Notes: generated by a model from the sequence alone, not told the origin. A DNA stretch of 64,000 nucleotides from Symsagittifera roscoffensis (GCF_963678635.1 NC_087070.1:31163704-31227703); one strand, 5' to 3'; positions 10,177 through 23,519 are shown, counted from the stretch's first letter. Program-made: numbers and translations.

Positions 10177-13100
10177 CTGAAACGAGGAACAATGAACGCA
10201 CGTTTTTTTAATTCGAGAGAAAATATAGACCGACCATGAGCTAATGGTGTCATTGCAGCTCATCATTGTTGATATGGCTAGATAATAATTTCTGTTTTAT
10301 TAGGCGTACTTCTAATGTTATCAATGTTAAAATGATTTGCTTGCATCTCTCTAAGTGAAGGACACTGTTGCTACCCCATACGTGTCAGTAACAGCAATTG
10401 ATCCAGGTTTCGCAGCTTGAATTACATTTTATTTGCCATTTGATTGAGCTATTATCTTTTTTTCATTATCTTTTTTTCTTTGTCTTTTTTTGTCCTCTTT
10501 TTTTCTTTTTGTTTTCATTATGTCCCTCAGGTTACACGAAAACTGCGTAAATTATCATTGATAATCAAATGATCACAACTATCAATTATGATGACGTAGA
10601 TATGTTATGCATCTAACCTGGAACATGCGAACTTCGTCGTCACCATCTACCAATTGGTCCTCGGTTCCTCCAATCAACTGACAGTGGATCCTCAGTGCCT
10701 CGTGGAACGCCTCATTTGCCTCCATCCACACCTGACCCTAAAGATATCAGTACACCGATTAAGCAAATACGTAATACGGCAACTCCCGACGAAAACAACT
10801 CGCAATAGAAGACAACTGGCAAAATTCGCAATGCTGCAGTCACACCAGCGAGTTGCGAGCTTACCAACAGAGGCAAGGAATTTATACCCAAAATTGATGA
10901 TGTTAGCTGAAATTCTTTAATTTAATTAATTTTAAACGTGGGTTTTCATGTTCCTAAAGTTTTGCTAGTTGTCCTTTGTAGCGATTTGTCGCGGTACCAA
11001 ACAAATAACATTACGAGACCAACCTGCGCACTGGATATGCGCACTATTTGGTGTGTGTAGGTGACGAGTCTCTGAACATAAAAAATTTTTGTCGGCACAA
11101 TCAAAGCAAACCGAGATCAAAGAGACCAAAACGAGCGGTATTATAGCGGAATTCGCTTAGAATTCTCAAAATACACAGTTTGGCCTCGTAGCGAAGCACC
11201 AGCACAAAAAATCAGCCATCACCATTCTCAATTAAAACTTTGGTGCTAGAAACTACTCTCACTCTCCCGCTTATAGCAGATTTAAGTTGAATTCTAGTTA
11301 TGTAATTGTCATGACACTAATATCTAATCTATTCTATTTAATCAACTTATTTACAAAAACGAATGTTATCACTTGGCACGAGTATCACATCATGAAGGTA
11401 TCAAATGGCTCAGCCAACAGTTACCGTACCAGAAGGATTCAATTAAGAGATTACTATTCGGGAGAAAATCGAACTTAAGGAATTACTCAAGACTCCGGGC
11501 ACATTTCATGATGATTCTCTCCCAGACCTGAAACTCTCGGGAGTGATGAAGGTGATACAAAAACAACTAATAGGATAGCCCGTGGCGCTGCAGCAGCGAG
11601 GAAAACGAAAGAAGCGAATAATGAAAGGTGAGCAAAAGAGCCAAGGGTAGCTCCCGGCGAATATTTCTTTGCAGCAGACCAAAAGACAAAACAAGAACAA
11701 GTTTCTCATCGCGTACCGAGGGACAAAGATTATCACAAAAATATTAACACGCCGATCGTAGCGCAATTGCGATCAAGGCCTGCTTTGAAAGGCGCGACGA
11801 ACGCCTGTTCAAGAAAGAGAAGAACTTTGTTATCGATAAACTTTGTTATCGATAATTCTATAACACGTTACATACCGACCGAGTCATTTCTCCTTAACCT
11901 GACAGACGAGGCCGCGCTGTGAGGTTGGTTTCGGGCATTAAAGTGGTAAGAGATAATTTCATCGCCAAGATGAGGTTCAAGGATATCCAGACAGAATTGT
12001 GTATTCGTCCAGGTGCGACAAAGAGAACCCAAACAGCATCTACTCTGCAAAAACACCTCCAATAAGCTTCTTTCTTCCACTCGCAAGCCCAGTCTGGAAA
12101 CAATTCGTCTCAAACCTTCGCAATCAAACAGGAGCCGGTATTCTCGGCGCAGAACATAAAATTATCAGATCGGATCACTCGCGCACAATCGATCACAATT
12201 CGTTTGAAGGGTCCGCCAATAGACTCCAAGCCATGCTATTTTTGCGGCGACAAACTTTCGTCCAATTATTAACAGCCCTGTTTCGCCCGAAATGTTACGT
12301 GTTGAATTGATGACCACCATGGGCATTTTGCCAAATGCTATAAGCCTAGCAGGGTGGCAAATATGGATGCTGAATCGGACAAAACAAAAGGGGAAGGTTG
12401 CAACTTCATTATCTCCGATAGAGAATCAGAATTTGCAGCAATAGACGGCAACTTACCCGTAAGGTACCATTGTCTGGAAAATCCTAGCCTATCTGACCAT
12501 GATCTATACATAACCGAGCACAGAAGTTACTTCAGTGAAAAAACGGTAGGTCGTCAATGCAGTCACAGGGAAAATTCAGAGTATCCAAATCATCATCAGA
12601 TGTTCCAATACATTTTTCAAGGCAAGTATGGACATGGGCAGCCCTTCTTCTTTCGTCGCCAGAGGAACAGCAGACCGTATAGTGAATTCAAAATCTTCTT
12701 CTAAGATTCTGTCAGACCGAGTATGTCTAATAGATAGTCTATGTCAATTACAATCGTCGAAAAATAGACCTGTTCGGCACACTGGTGGTGGATATCTCAT
12801 CCCTGGAGTGATAAGTGGAGGCCGCCCATTTCCTTCATCATGAAAATCGTATTAGAATTTTTTTGGTCTCAGTTTATAATCAAAGCTGGCAGTAATTGCT
12901 TAATTTGAACAAAATACAAATTAGGAATGGTGAACAGTGTATTATAAAAAGAAAAACGGAAAAATTTAACGAGGGTGGGACATGCTAAAAACCACAAGTT
13001 GTTTTCAACTTCTAAGTCGCCATTAACCTTCATCCGAGAAAAGGGACAAAGAGTCCCGGTTCATATTCAGTCAAAAGTGGGGAAAAATTGAATAACTTCT

Positions 13101-16100
13101 TCAGAAAAGTGATCACTTTGTTGCGCAAGTGATCACTTTGTTGCTCCGATCGTTATTACAGCAAAGAACGATGGATCTGTTAAATTGGCTATGGACACCA
13201 AGCCCATTAACGACCAGATCTTGAAAAACAAATACAACATCTTTTGGAACTTTTGGACTCGACCGCACAGATCATCTCTTCAAAATAAAAAAAAATGAGA
13301 GAGAGGTTCACGCCGCTAGAACTGAAAAATGCATTCAATCAAATCATCAAACTTAGCAAGCAAGTCAGTAGCAACGTCAATTTCAATATCGTCTGTAGTA
13401 AAATGCTGGAACGCATAGATTTAAAACGACTTTCTATGGGTTGCAAGGACTTTCGAGCGTATTCTCGTTCCTAGATGATAATTTAATTGCTACTAAACGC
13501 TCAGCCGATGGCCACTATTGTCAAGTAGAATAAGTGTTCAAAGACTTTTGGAAGAAAACTTTGCTCTCAAACTGTCAGAGCGCTAGTTCTCCCTTCTCTT
13601 GCTTAGGATTCGACATTGATGCAAGTTTTTATTACCTCTAAACAGTCTAAAATAGAAGCTTTATTAGCCTTGGATCCGCCTGAGACACTCAAGTCACTCA
13701 GATAGTTTATAGGCAACCTCAACCAAAACAACCTTTACCAAGGTTCTTGCCGAATAGTCAGGTCCATTGCGACCATCTGCTCTCTTCAATAAAAGTAAGC
13801 AAAAAACAACAGTTCGACTGGTGGATACTCAACAACTGACATTCAAAAATATTCTTAAAATCATAAATCAAAAATATTCTTAAAATCATAATTACGACAA
13901 TGAACCAATAGGATCAATCACGAGCTAGCAATGAGATGTGACGCTAGCCATAATGGTCTGGGGGCTGCCCTGGAGCAAGAAATAGATAAAGACGAGTGGG
14001 TTCAGATTGCGTCGCAATTCTTGACCACACAAGAACAAAAATAAAGTAACAAAGAATTGGAGTTAGTTGAAATTGTCTGATCTCGTGAGTATTTCCGTAA
14101 ATACCTTCTGGAAAACAAATTCGAGATCCAAACCGATTACAAGGTATTCATATCCGCGTTGAAAATTAACAGAGGAAAAAAACCAACCAGTGAAGATTAT
14201 TACGCTGAACCGACCGCTTGCTCACATTCGATTTTATTACTGTACAGATTCCCGGTATCAAATTAGGCATAGTACATATCCTATCTCGTGATCCTACCTT
14301 TAAGGCCCTAACTCTGAGCGAATTTGATTTAAAATACGTGATCGAGTGCATCGCAAAAGTTCTCAATCGTGTGATTTCGTAGACAGCTGAATGAAATCAT
14401 CTCAATCGCCAAATTCAGGATCAAATCAAGAGCTGGCAGCCCTGCCACGTCAGTAGTCTGCCACTTTTTTGGCCGACAAGAGATCGCTAGAGGGTGTCAA
14501 TATTTTCGCCAATTCACTGGGCCAATTAAATGCAACAAGAGCTAGCATTCGCTCAGGGACGACGTACTTTATGCACAAACCTTCTTCCAATCGGCTTGCA
14601 CCGCTACCAAAGTATGCAAATTTTCCACTTTCTCAGCATGTTCTCAAAATGCTATTCTCAGTCATAATTCTGAGACAACTGACTAGTTTTACAACTTTCG
14701 TACTTCTGTCGCCAGATTATCACGTCTCAGATCTATCACAATTTCTTGTTGACCAAAAATTCTCTAGCCTTTCAAAGTTTCATGATTCTGGTTTTCGGGA
14801 CAATATCTTTGAGAGACTCCTGAACCAGTTTGTACCAATCGAAAGGCCACTATTCGGCAAAGGAGGCAGATACCGCCGATAGCAGAGATCAGGTGCAGTC
14901 CGACCAAGGCGCCAGTCATCAGCTGATAGAAAGAAGGCTGTAAAGGGCACGAACGCCCAACTGCTTGCCAATCAAAGACTTCAAAGGGGGATGGCGAGGA
15001 AGCTAGATTCAGTACGCTACCATCCCGGTCGTGCAGAAGTACTCAGTTTGGGATCTATGAGAAAGCCAATCGTATCAGACAGGAAGTCTCTACCAGAATT
15101 GTTAAGCATCTGGAATTAGGCTGTTTTAACAGAGCTCACTGAAAAAAAAACCCTAACTTAAGGGGATCTGTACATATGGTGGTCCGATTGCATCGCAACA
15201 ATATCTAAATGTGCAAAGATTGTCCTTTTTGCCCTAAATTTGGCAAGAAATTGAAAACCCGACTACCTTCTAGGTCACACAACCCGCACCTTTTTTGCAC
15301 TTGCCCAATGATGAGGACCAGCTCGATTACGCTTACTCCTACAGGAAAATTCGGGAAATGAAATGTGCATCGATCGCAATTGACCGGTTTTCAAAAAACC
15401 TTTGGCAATGTTGAACCGGTCAACAGGTGGTAAGAAAGTTGTTCATGAAAACAACAATACGCATTCCTAAAATCATCAAAACCGATCAGTACTCGGGTTT
15501 CAAAAACAAATAAGTTGAGGCCTTTTAGAAAAAATACCAGTAAAATTTTTTTCGCCCTATCATCGAGGATATCAAGGTCACCGAAAACTCGGTCACATGG
15601 TATTCTCCGTTTGAATTACAATTCAGTCGCAAACCGAACACCCAACTCTCTTTTTCAGCTGACAGCATATCGTTTTGACTTAGATAACCTGCACTTGGAG
15701 AGGGATTTGCTCACAGCAGAACAGAGGAGGGAGCAATGCCACAGGATCAAAGGGTTTCGTAAGGTCAGTCCAGTCCGGATGTGTCATTGCATTTTGTTGA
15801 AAAATTTTCATCTGTCGTAATTTGGTTTTATTTATGATTATAAACAATCCAGAAAAGATCGAAATGTTCCGGACAATACTAGTTTGAAAAATGGAGCGTG
15901 CAATTTTCAAGCCATTTAAGGGCAAAATTGATTAAGTTACTTGGAATCCGTATAGTAACTCTAACAATAAAGTTATTCGGAAAAATTTTATGCCCAGAAG
16001 ACTGAAATCAAATGTCCCTAGTTGTTACGGCAAACAGACCTCGACAGCAAAAAGAGCTCGCAAACGACCAACGGCGCCAAGCCTCATAAGCTCATCTCCA

Positions 16101-19100
16101 TCGTCTGAGGATGGACGTCCTCTTAGCCAATCGGCTACATCTCGGAACAAAATACGCGCAAAGACGGTATTAGTGTCAAACGTTATAAACTGCTCAACTT
16201 CACGAGTTGTTGTCAACTTCATCGAGGGCATCTTCGGCCAAGAAAAGAATGACGATTGATGAACCGTCGTTTGATGCCCCGAGCATTTGCCCAGAGTATA
16301 GCAGGTCAATCCAGTGGTGGACCTTACACTTTCAACGTCCATATCAGGCGGCACAACTGTCCCGCTTCGACACCCATCAATGTTCCTTCGCCGAAAATGG
16401 CGACTCAGCAACCGTGTCAAGATCATATACTGATCTACTGAGATGAGGACATTCAGCTAGCAGCGAAATATCCTATCCCTATTTCATTTGTACCTGCTAG
16501 ATCGGGCTAGATCAGGGCCCCTCAGTCGGCGCAGATGGCGACAACTATTACTCTTCGGGTGCTTCAAATGAGGAAAAAACAAACGGCACTTTTCGGCAGA
16601 CCAGTAAAGCACGCCTTCAAAGAGATATCGCCGACGTCTCTTCCAAATCAAGTCGCTGAGAAACCAGGCAGCTCAAGCATCGAACTACCTGCATTAACCC
16701 CAACCCACTTCTACGCTTTCAGAAACGACCGTCGCCCGCGATCAGCCGCTAAAACACTCCACTAAAAACATCGCCGATGGAAATGATCAGAATTTTCCGC
16801 TCAACCGCAGACGGTTCTTATCACCGATTCTTAAAGTAAAAACTGAGTACATCTTATGTTGTACTTAATATTGTATTTAACTTCATACATGTCACATGAG
16901 TTCAGCTCATAAGTCAAATGCTAACAGCTGTAGTTAAAAAAAAATCTTCAAAGAAAACTCGAAAAACGACAGCAGTGAGTTTCTGATTGATAAATTACCT
17001 TTAGCGTGTATTTGATGACATCAGGAGACACATCGTCTAAGCTGGTATGCAGATGTTGAGTTGACTTGAGATGGCTCTGCGAAAACATCTGCCTAGAAAC
17101 AACAGGAGTTCTACTGCTGTGAATAATATATAATACTAAATAAAAACTCCGCTATCACACTGCTGGAAGTAAACGAAAATTCACAATGATATATTCTTTT
17201 TGTCCAGATATTCATTAGTCTCAAATTTTATACATTAAAAATTATAGTCCCTGTATCTTTAAGAAAAAATATCTTTTTCCTAATAGTCCCCACTTCTACC
17301 AACAATTGTAGCCTCCATTCCCACTAAAAAACTCCATCCCCATCATAGTGAACCCCCTCTCCGATTGTTGCATGGGTATTGGTTCGATTTAACTGGGCTA
17401 GCTTAAGAAAAAAACAAAGAAGGATGCCATCGTTGCTCTAACTTCTTGACGTATGAATAGCAGCAGGGCCTGAAGAGTGAAAAGAAACAATTTGGAAGGG
17501 AGAGAATATCACAGCAACAGTCACAACAACCACACCCACACCCTCCTCCCCCTCCCCTTCCATCAGTCCTCGCATTCAGAACATCAGGACCCCCTCCACA
17601 CAATAGACTCATCTTGGACACTGCATACGGTCTCTTGGATGCCACATACGTGCAAATGGAGCATCTAAATCATCAGATAGAATTTATAATAGAGATGCAC
17701 CGGACTCCGGCAAACTTCACAGCCGGCAAACTTCACAGTTAATTCCGGAATCCAGTTAAAAAAATACCGGAAAATTCCGGAATTTCGTGAACGATTTTAG
17801 TATCTTCGACCAAAAAACTAACTTTCAAAATTTGAATTATTGAATCGAAAACGTGAAATGTTATCATGGAGCAAAACCATTTTTCCGATAACTCTGGAGT
17901 CAATCTATTCCATTTAATGAAAATGAATTTGCTGCACAAAGCACAGAGAAATAAGCTAGTGTAAGTAGCGCTTATTTTTTAAAAGAAAACAATGCACCCG
18001 TTCAAAGAAAAATAGCGCAAAACTAATGCGGATAGAGACAGCCAGCGATCAAGAAAAATAATTTTAACTACAAAAACTAGCTTCACAAAAAAAAACAAGA
18101 AAAACGGAAAAACAAATAATGAGAAAAAACTGTCAAGGTGCTACTGACGCTTAAAGCACCAAAACACTAGCCACTTATGAAGCGGCGAAAAGATTATTTT
18201 AAACAGCCAACAAGACTGCTCGTACCAGTGCGAAGCCTTGAATGTTCCGACCGCCTTTTAATGTTTATGGAGCAGTAATAACATTTAAGAAATTAAATGA
18301 AATAAAACAAAATGAAATTTTTTTTTTAAAATTTGAATTGTTTTTATGAAAATCATCCCCCCACACGCCATATTAAGTACAAAAGGATAAATTTCGCTCC
18401 TTGTAACAAATCAATTATGGCAAATAAGCTTCTTCCACCCAATTTGGAACGATTTCTAAGACGGATTAACTTTCCGCTTACGCGTTAAAAGCGCGAAATA
18501 TATCGCGCGTTAATTGTCCCAAATTGGCCAAAATGGCAATCTTTAAACCCCCGTAACTTTACGAAAAATGATCACAGGTGAAATATCTTTTCAAATTCAA
18601 GCTCAGGACAACAATACCTTTCGAATGATATAAAAAAAATTCCGTCAAAAATGGCCAGTTAAAAAGTCGAAATTTGTCTGAAGAAAAAAAAACCCACCCC
18701 GAGCACAAATATTCCGTTACTTTCGTATCGAAAGTCGGAACAATAAAAGACACCAAAATGAGCACTATTTTATGCGAGTTTAATTGGAAAAAAGCGAAAT
18801 CGTAATATAACACAAAGCACGCAAGCTCAATAGTAATATAAGACGTAATACTATAAAAATTATCATAAGTGCGAGCATAAATACGTCCGTAGACAGTTCT
18901 TAGCTGGAAAAAAAAGCATATAACCCGATCATAAAACACTTGCTATCGCTCGAGTAAACTTGCATTGAAAATAGATAAGAGAGCAGTTTATATAGGTTGT
19001 GAAAATAGTAAATATAATAGTTATATATAAATAGTTTCGCTATCCTTTTCATACACTCTTCGCTACACGAATGACTGAAAAAGGGGGCAAAATGAAGCCA

Positions 19101-20957
19101 CAAATTAAAGCTGAATCAACTCGACAGTGAGTCAATTTTTTTAATTACTTTTTTGCTACGTGAAAGATCGGAGAGGTGTGATATTGGCGTTGTGGTGCAT
19201 CGGTAGTGATGGTGCCTAGCAATCACATGATTGCGGGTTCAAACCGCACGTGCGCTGCAATTTACAAGGTGAGCTCTTGTAAGATAATAAATAGCTTACG
19301 TAACCTTAAGTAATTAATCTTCGGGTTAGGCCTCTGACCGGTTACCTAAAAACATCATTACCCCAGTGAATGACCAATGAGTACATTGCCTCTCCCATCT
19401 GCATAATGATCAAACACAGCAAGCACATCAGACGCCATCTGTTTGAAGCTGAAGTCCTCCTCCACTAAGCTAGCTGGAGATGAGGGGGAGGATGGAAGGG
19501 GTCTGCTGCCACCGTGCCCGATCAGGTCCACTGCCACTATACGATACCCGAGTTTTTTAAAATGATCGATCTAAACCCAAACACTACCTTAATATTTTTT
19601 ACATTATGCCCAGCGTCAAACTAAAATTTAGGAACTTCAAGTTTTCTACAAAAATCAATCATTGAAAAGCGAAAAAATAATTACTAGTCAAATACAATTA
19701 CCTGTCCATAAAGGACAATATAAGCTTTTACAAATCCATGTTTTTTCGTGATAAAAATCTCATTTTTAATCTAATCGAAGTTTACTGGGTTGGGAATGTT
19801 TTGAAACATGTTTTAAAAAAGGCAAAAAAACACGTTTTAAAACAATATAAAAAACAAGTGTTTTTTATTTTAAAACTTTTATGGCAAAAAACTAGCATTG
19901 TCTGGGAGTCGAACCGCTGCGATAGAGGTATGAGCCGCCTTCCATTTATGAGCCTGCCTGTGCTATTTTGAGATATCCATTTGCGCCGACTGATCCTGAA
20001 TTTTTTCTAAAGGCGCCTTTGGCGCCAATATATACTAATTTAATGGGAGGAGCGCGCGCCGAAAAAGCGCAATTTTTGGGCCAAAATTTTCAAAAGGCCT
20101 AAAAACGTCTTTTTGACCTGTTTTTTCAAAATGTTGGTATTGTGGTTTGGGAGAGCTCAGAAAATCAATTTGGTCGACCAAAAAAAAGGACAAAATTTTC
20201 GACAAATTTTTGAAAATCCGCCCCCTCCCCCCTTCGAGAAAATCCTAGATCCACCTCTGGGTATGAGGGCAGAAAGTTAGAACTGAACAAGCTGTAAAAA
20301 AAACAATAAAACATGTTTTTTATTGAAAAAACGCTGTTTAATTGATTTTTTCAATAAAGATCGCTGTTTTCCCCAACCCTGGAAGTTTGTAAACTTTCTG
20401 TGGTACCATGGGCGAATCTAAGATCTTCTTGTGGCAGCGGATTCTCATAAAAAATTCAAATTTGATAAATTTTCTCGACCTTTTTTGAGATCGAGTAAAA
20501 CACTATTAAAACCCATGAAAAGGCGGGCTGGGCGATGTTTAGGAGGAACGACACCTGTTTCTAGCACTGCTTTGATGAATAATGTTGTTTCTCAACTGAA
20601 AACAAAATATGAATAAAATCAAATTAAAGCTGAATAACATTAAGTTACCTGAGCGGACCAGTCACGTGACGAGCTGCCAACTCCGTGAACAAAAAACAAA
20701 ACCCAATCCTTTGGATTACGAGACCCATTAGGCTGTTTGAGAGATGGCGCTGCGTAATCTAGGCTCCGTTCCGGCTGGAGCAAAGTAGTATCACCCGAAT
20801 CAATATCCGTAGTGGCAACTTCAGCTTTTCGAACGTTCTCGTGATGAACTCTTATGAATCTCTTGGGTCTGGCTTCTATGACGTCATAATTGGCACTGCG
20901 CTCAGCACTGGGGCCCACCCTCGATTTGCGGGACTTCGCTTTGTCAAAACATTTCAT
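10048..20957 (-). CDS. ABHD8: ABHD8-type alpha/beta hydrolase (six coding exons)
   Basis: Joining 20957-20649, 19570-19362, 17664-17416, 17092-16999, 10737-10618 and 10176-10048 gives one open frame of about 369 residues with all phases consistent. It follows vertebrate ABHD8 (about 440 aa) from an N-terminal YDVIEARPKRFIRV block (24-37) through the oxyanion-loop motif VLFFVHGVG (86-94), VAVDLIGHG (115-123), the nucleophile elbow GHSLG (169-173, Ser171), CGGGPDVL (195-202), an acid loop GGTEDQLV (310-317, likely Asp314) and GSHMLMIE (340-347, His342). The triad is complete, so it is probably an active serine hydrolase, though the substrate of ABHD8 is not something I can state. The ATG at 20957 follows an in-frame stop; an acceptor-like CCCATTTTAG lies about 14 bp upstream, suggesting a 5' UTR exon. 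A Gly/Cys-rich insertion (208-225) is unusual. The fourth intron holds a Gypsy fossil. Confidence 0.92.
10618..10737 (-). CDS. ABHD8: ABHD8-like coding exon 5
   Basis: Acceptor ATATCTTTAG, 40 codons from GQVWMEANEAFHEAL through GGTEDQLVDGDDE to CAG|GTTAGA, phase 0 at both ends. Carries the acid residue of the triad. Confidence 0.88.
11000..16850 (+). mobile_element. Ty3/Gypsy LTR retroelement fossil in an ABHD8 intron
   Basis: The plus strand, antisense to the host gene, carries in order remnants of gag (about 11.4-12.3 kb, with a zinc-knuckle-like region near 12.24-12.34 kb), reverse transcriptase (about 13.1-13.75 kb), RNase H with a CDASHNGLGA motif near 13.95 kb, and an integrase-like region (about 15.2-15.6 kb). 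More degraded Pro/Ser-rich sequence runs to about 16.8 kb. The order and motifs fit Ty3/Gypsy. I could not identify paired LTRs, so the ends are approximate. It is broken in many places, dozens by eye, and looks old. Confidence 0.7.
16999..17092 (-). CDS. ABHD8: ABHD8-like coding exon 4
   Basis: Acceptor GTTTCTAG, one base plus 31 codons, donor GTAATT. The end SPDVIKYTLK aligns with the segment just before GQYW in vertebrate ABHD8. Confidence 0.8.
17416..17664 (-). CDS. ABHD8: ABHD8-like coding exon 3
   Basis: Acceptor GATTTAG completes GHSLG, then CSICTYVASKRPYAV and CGGGPDVL. The Gly/Cys-rich run and SLPNCFFSLFRPCC follow. The 3' end is chosen by phase: a weak donor GTTTTT gives the two-base overhang that exon 4 needs. 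The 3' boundary is less sure than the rest. Confidence 0.75.
18242..18742 (+). mobile_element. Family C MITE, most complete copy
   Basis: Bounded by TGTTCCGAC at 18244 and its inverse GTCGGAACA at 18733-18741, about 500 bp, with the GCGCGAAATATATCGCGCG core near 18492. Matches 7865-8331 throughout. Lies in an ABHD8 intron. Confidence 0.7.
19189..19330 (+). repeat. tRNA-derived SINE
   Basis: A-box-like TGGTGCATCGGTAGTGA and B-box GCGGGTTCAAACCGCA are about 35 bp apart, followed by a non-tRNA body. The ends do not pair as an acceptor stem. Confidence 0.55.
19362..19570 (-). CDS. ABHD8: ABHD8-like coding exon 2
   Basis: Acceptor GGGTTTAG, then IDHFKKLGYRIVAVDL; ends after two bases of the Gly codon of GHSLG, donor GTAATG. 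69 whole codons. Confidence 0.9.
19990..20270 (+). repeat. Family E interspersed repeat
   Basis: GGCCAAAATTTTCAAAAGGC through CCCCTTCGAGAAAATCCTAG and ATCCACCTCTGGG. An inverted, diverged copy with the same GGGTGGATCTAG...TCTCGA edge is at 30225-30530. No coding capacity. Confidence 0.5.
20649..20957 (-). CDS. ABHD8: ABHD8-like coding exon 1
   Basis: 103 codons from the ATG to CAG|GTAAC, phase 0. Holds the N-terminal block and the HGVG oxyanion motif. Confidence 0.9.
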
Positions 20958-23519
20958 TCATATGCGAACACCTAAAATGGGATACCGGTAGTAAATCTTC
21001 ATTTTTTTCAGACAAAGGTGACCATAGCAAGCTAGGATAGAAAAAAAACACCTTAAACGAAAAAAATCGAAACAGCCAACAAAGTTGGAAAAGAGTCTAT
21101 AAACGCAAGTAAACTATCCCTTTACTTAAACCCTTAAACCCCTTTGAATTTCTTGAACAATTTATGACAAGCACTTTTTTTATAAAATAAATCCAATTTG
21201 AGAAAACAGGATAAATAGGTAATTATTTTTTATTTCGCTGGGAAATCTGAAAACCAATTTCCACTTTCAAAACTAGTAGTCAATCACGTTGTTCGTGATC
21301 TTTACACTTTTGCTATTAGATAGTGGATTTTGCCTTCCTTTTAACAAAGAATATGAACTGAACTTAAAAAACAATCGAAAGTCAAACGGCGAAAAAGTAA
21401 GATTGAGCCTGGACAAACTTTAAGACTTTTCCTGAAAAGAAACAAAAAATCATCGTGACCTACATAAAACTCTGCAAAAATTAAAAAAACAATTAATAAT
21501 TTTGCCTCAAATAACGTTCAATTAGAATTTAATACATCCAGTATAATAATCGCCAATAAAATAGGTATTCGAAAACCTTTACTGACCGGGGCATAAAAGC
21601 CAACAGAACTTGGGTAAACTGCAGTTGAGCTAAAAACTAAACTATCGTGAAAAAGTGAGATAAGTTCTGAAATTCGAGGACGTTCTTTTTCGAGGAATCG
21701 CCAATTAGGCCACTGGGCCGACAAAACAAGCCTAAACAATTTACGCCGAATATAGCTTTTACGAGAACATAAAACTAACAAAAAAGAAAATTTGAAGGGT
21801 AAGGTAATCGACAATTTACGGGAGCAAACCAATAACGCCTACAAAGAGAAATCTTAAAGAACAAGAAAATTCTGTGATATGGCAATAAAGCCGAAAAGAT
21901 CTGACGAACGATAGGTCTAAATATTTTGAAACGCAATAAATACAATTTGAAAAACAAAAGTCTTGAGTGGATTCAATACTCGGACCTTCACCGTCCCAGG
22001 TAGAGTCGTCCAATTTGAACGCCAATAAAGACAAAAAATTTGATTTTTTTTTTGTAAATTGGATAATATATGAATCAAAAGATTTTTTAAAACACGTTGC
22101 TTATCTTAAAAAAAACTGAATTTTCCAATATGATAACACTTGATAATTGCAAACGTATAGAAACAACAACAAAAAATTGCACTATGTAAAAATTTTAAGT
22201 AAAAAAGTGCGGAGGGGAGCGTAAAAATTGTGTTTCCCTTGAAACGACCCAAAATTAGGTCACTATGCCAATAAAAAATAGGCCGAAACAATTTGGGCCG
22301 AATAAAAGGTTTCAGCGAAACAAAAAACCAAAAAAAAAGAAGTCAAGGTCAGTAAAATTACGAATTGCAGTAGTAAATCAAACACTAAAAACAACATTTA
22401 AAAAATGCCCGCCGCAAAAAAAAAACGATTCCAAGATGTGGCAGAAACGCCGACATAAGATAGGCAGAAAAATAGTTGGCCAAAAATTTCATTTGAAACA
22501 GAATATTTCCCGTATTCATAATCTCCAAGCTAAGTGGGCTGAGAATTAATTATTAAATAAGGTACCACTAGAGATGAGTCCTGTGTACAAATTTATTTGC
22601 GCGAAAAAAGTCTGGTACCCGATTGCAATACTCTTGCTTATCGCAAGGACAGTCACATGGAAAAACATGTTACGTGAAAGAGTTCTTGGCCAAAGAGCAT
22701 GCGTAACAGCAAGAATGGATCGAATATCTTCCCGAATAAGGTTAAACGAAGCGGCCACTTTGTTTTCTGGGCATCAAGTCAATTAAAATAAATTTAGATG
22801 TGTCATGCTTTAATAAAACAATTTTTAAAAGATTCCCAGATTGTTGATCAATTGATAAAATCAGCGCTTTTTCGAAACAGAAAAGCGATCGAAGAAGCTG
22901 GGAGCAAGGCGATCAGGTGCACTAAGTTCTGGTAGCCATAAACATCTTAGCTCGTGGTTAAATAGCCAACCGTAGGAGCCAAAACAAAGCAGTTAGTACT
23001 TCCAAAAAAAACGAAGAAAAAATCAATAGCTACCAACGTTTAAGATTTTCTAATATCAGCTATTTCAGAATTAGCGAGTGATAAACTGTTTGATAAACAC
23101 GCAAGGTTCTGGAAAAAAAACCCAACTACATCAAATCGAACTTCAAGATCTACTAAACAAACTCAGTGTTGAGTGTGAGCGCTAAGATATTTTTCAACTA
23201 ACGGAGACTACAACACCAGGTTATACTGAACTAGATTCGCAAACAATGAACAATAACTTTATCAGTCGTCTTCATCTTTATGTAAAACTGCGGAAAAAAT
23301 GCTGATAAGGAACAGAACTTTTCCAGTCTTCCGTATCTTAATTGAACCCCCTCCAGTTCAATATCATGTCTTACTGAATTATGGTTATCGCATCAAGATG
23401 ATCCCTATTGCTGTAAGTAAACGGTAATAATAGTGCTCGAAGTTCTAGAAACCGCAGGGTTAAGATTTCAACGATAAATAGGTTCAATGCTATTGAGGAA
23501 GCCTAACTAGTCTAATTGT
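20958..23519. other. Intergenic region with degenerate repeats
   Basis: Upstream of the ABHD8-like ATG. Blocks around 21520-22500 resemble the body of the repeat near 32200-32480 (GGCCGAATAAA, GCCAATAAA-type motifs). Open frames at 22546-22786 on both strands have no recognisable family or splice context. No gene called. Confidence 0.4.

Noticed and set aside
20431-20616. Plus-strand open frame of 61 codons in an ABHD8 intron
   Set aside because: No recognisable domain or splice context, and it overlaps A/T-rich intron sequence. Possibly a fragment of something, not supportable as a gene.
22546-22786. Overlapping 70-codon open frames on both strands
   Set aside because: No family resemblance; neither has convincing splice sites in a consistent gene model.
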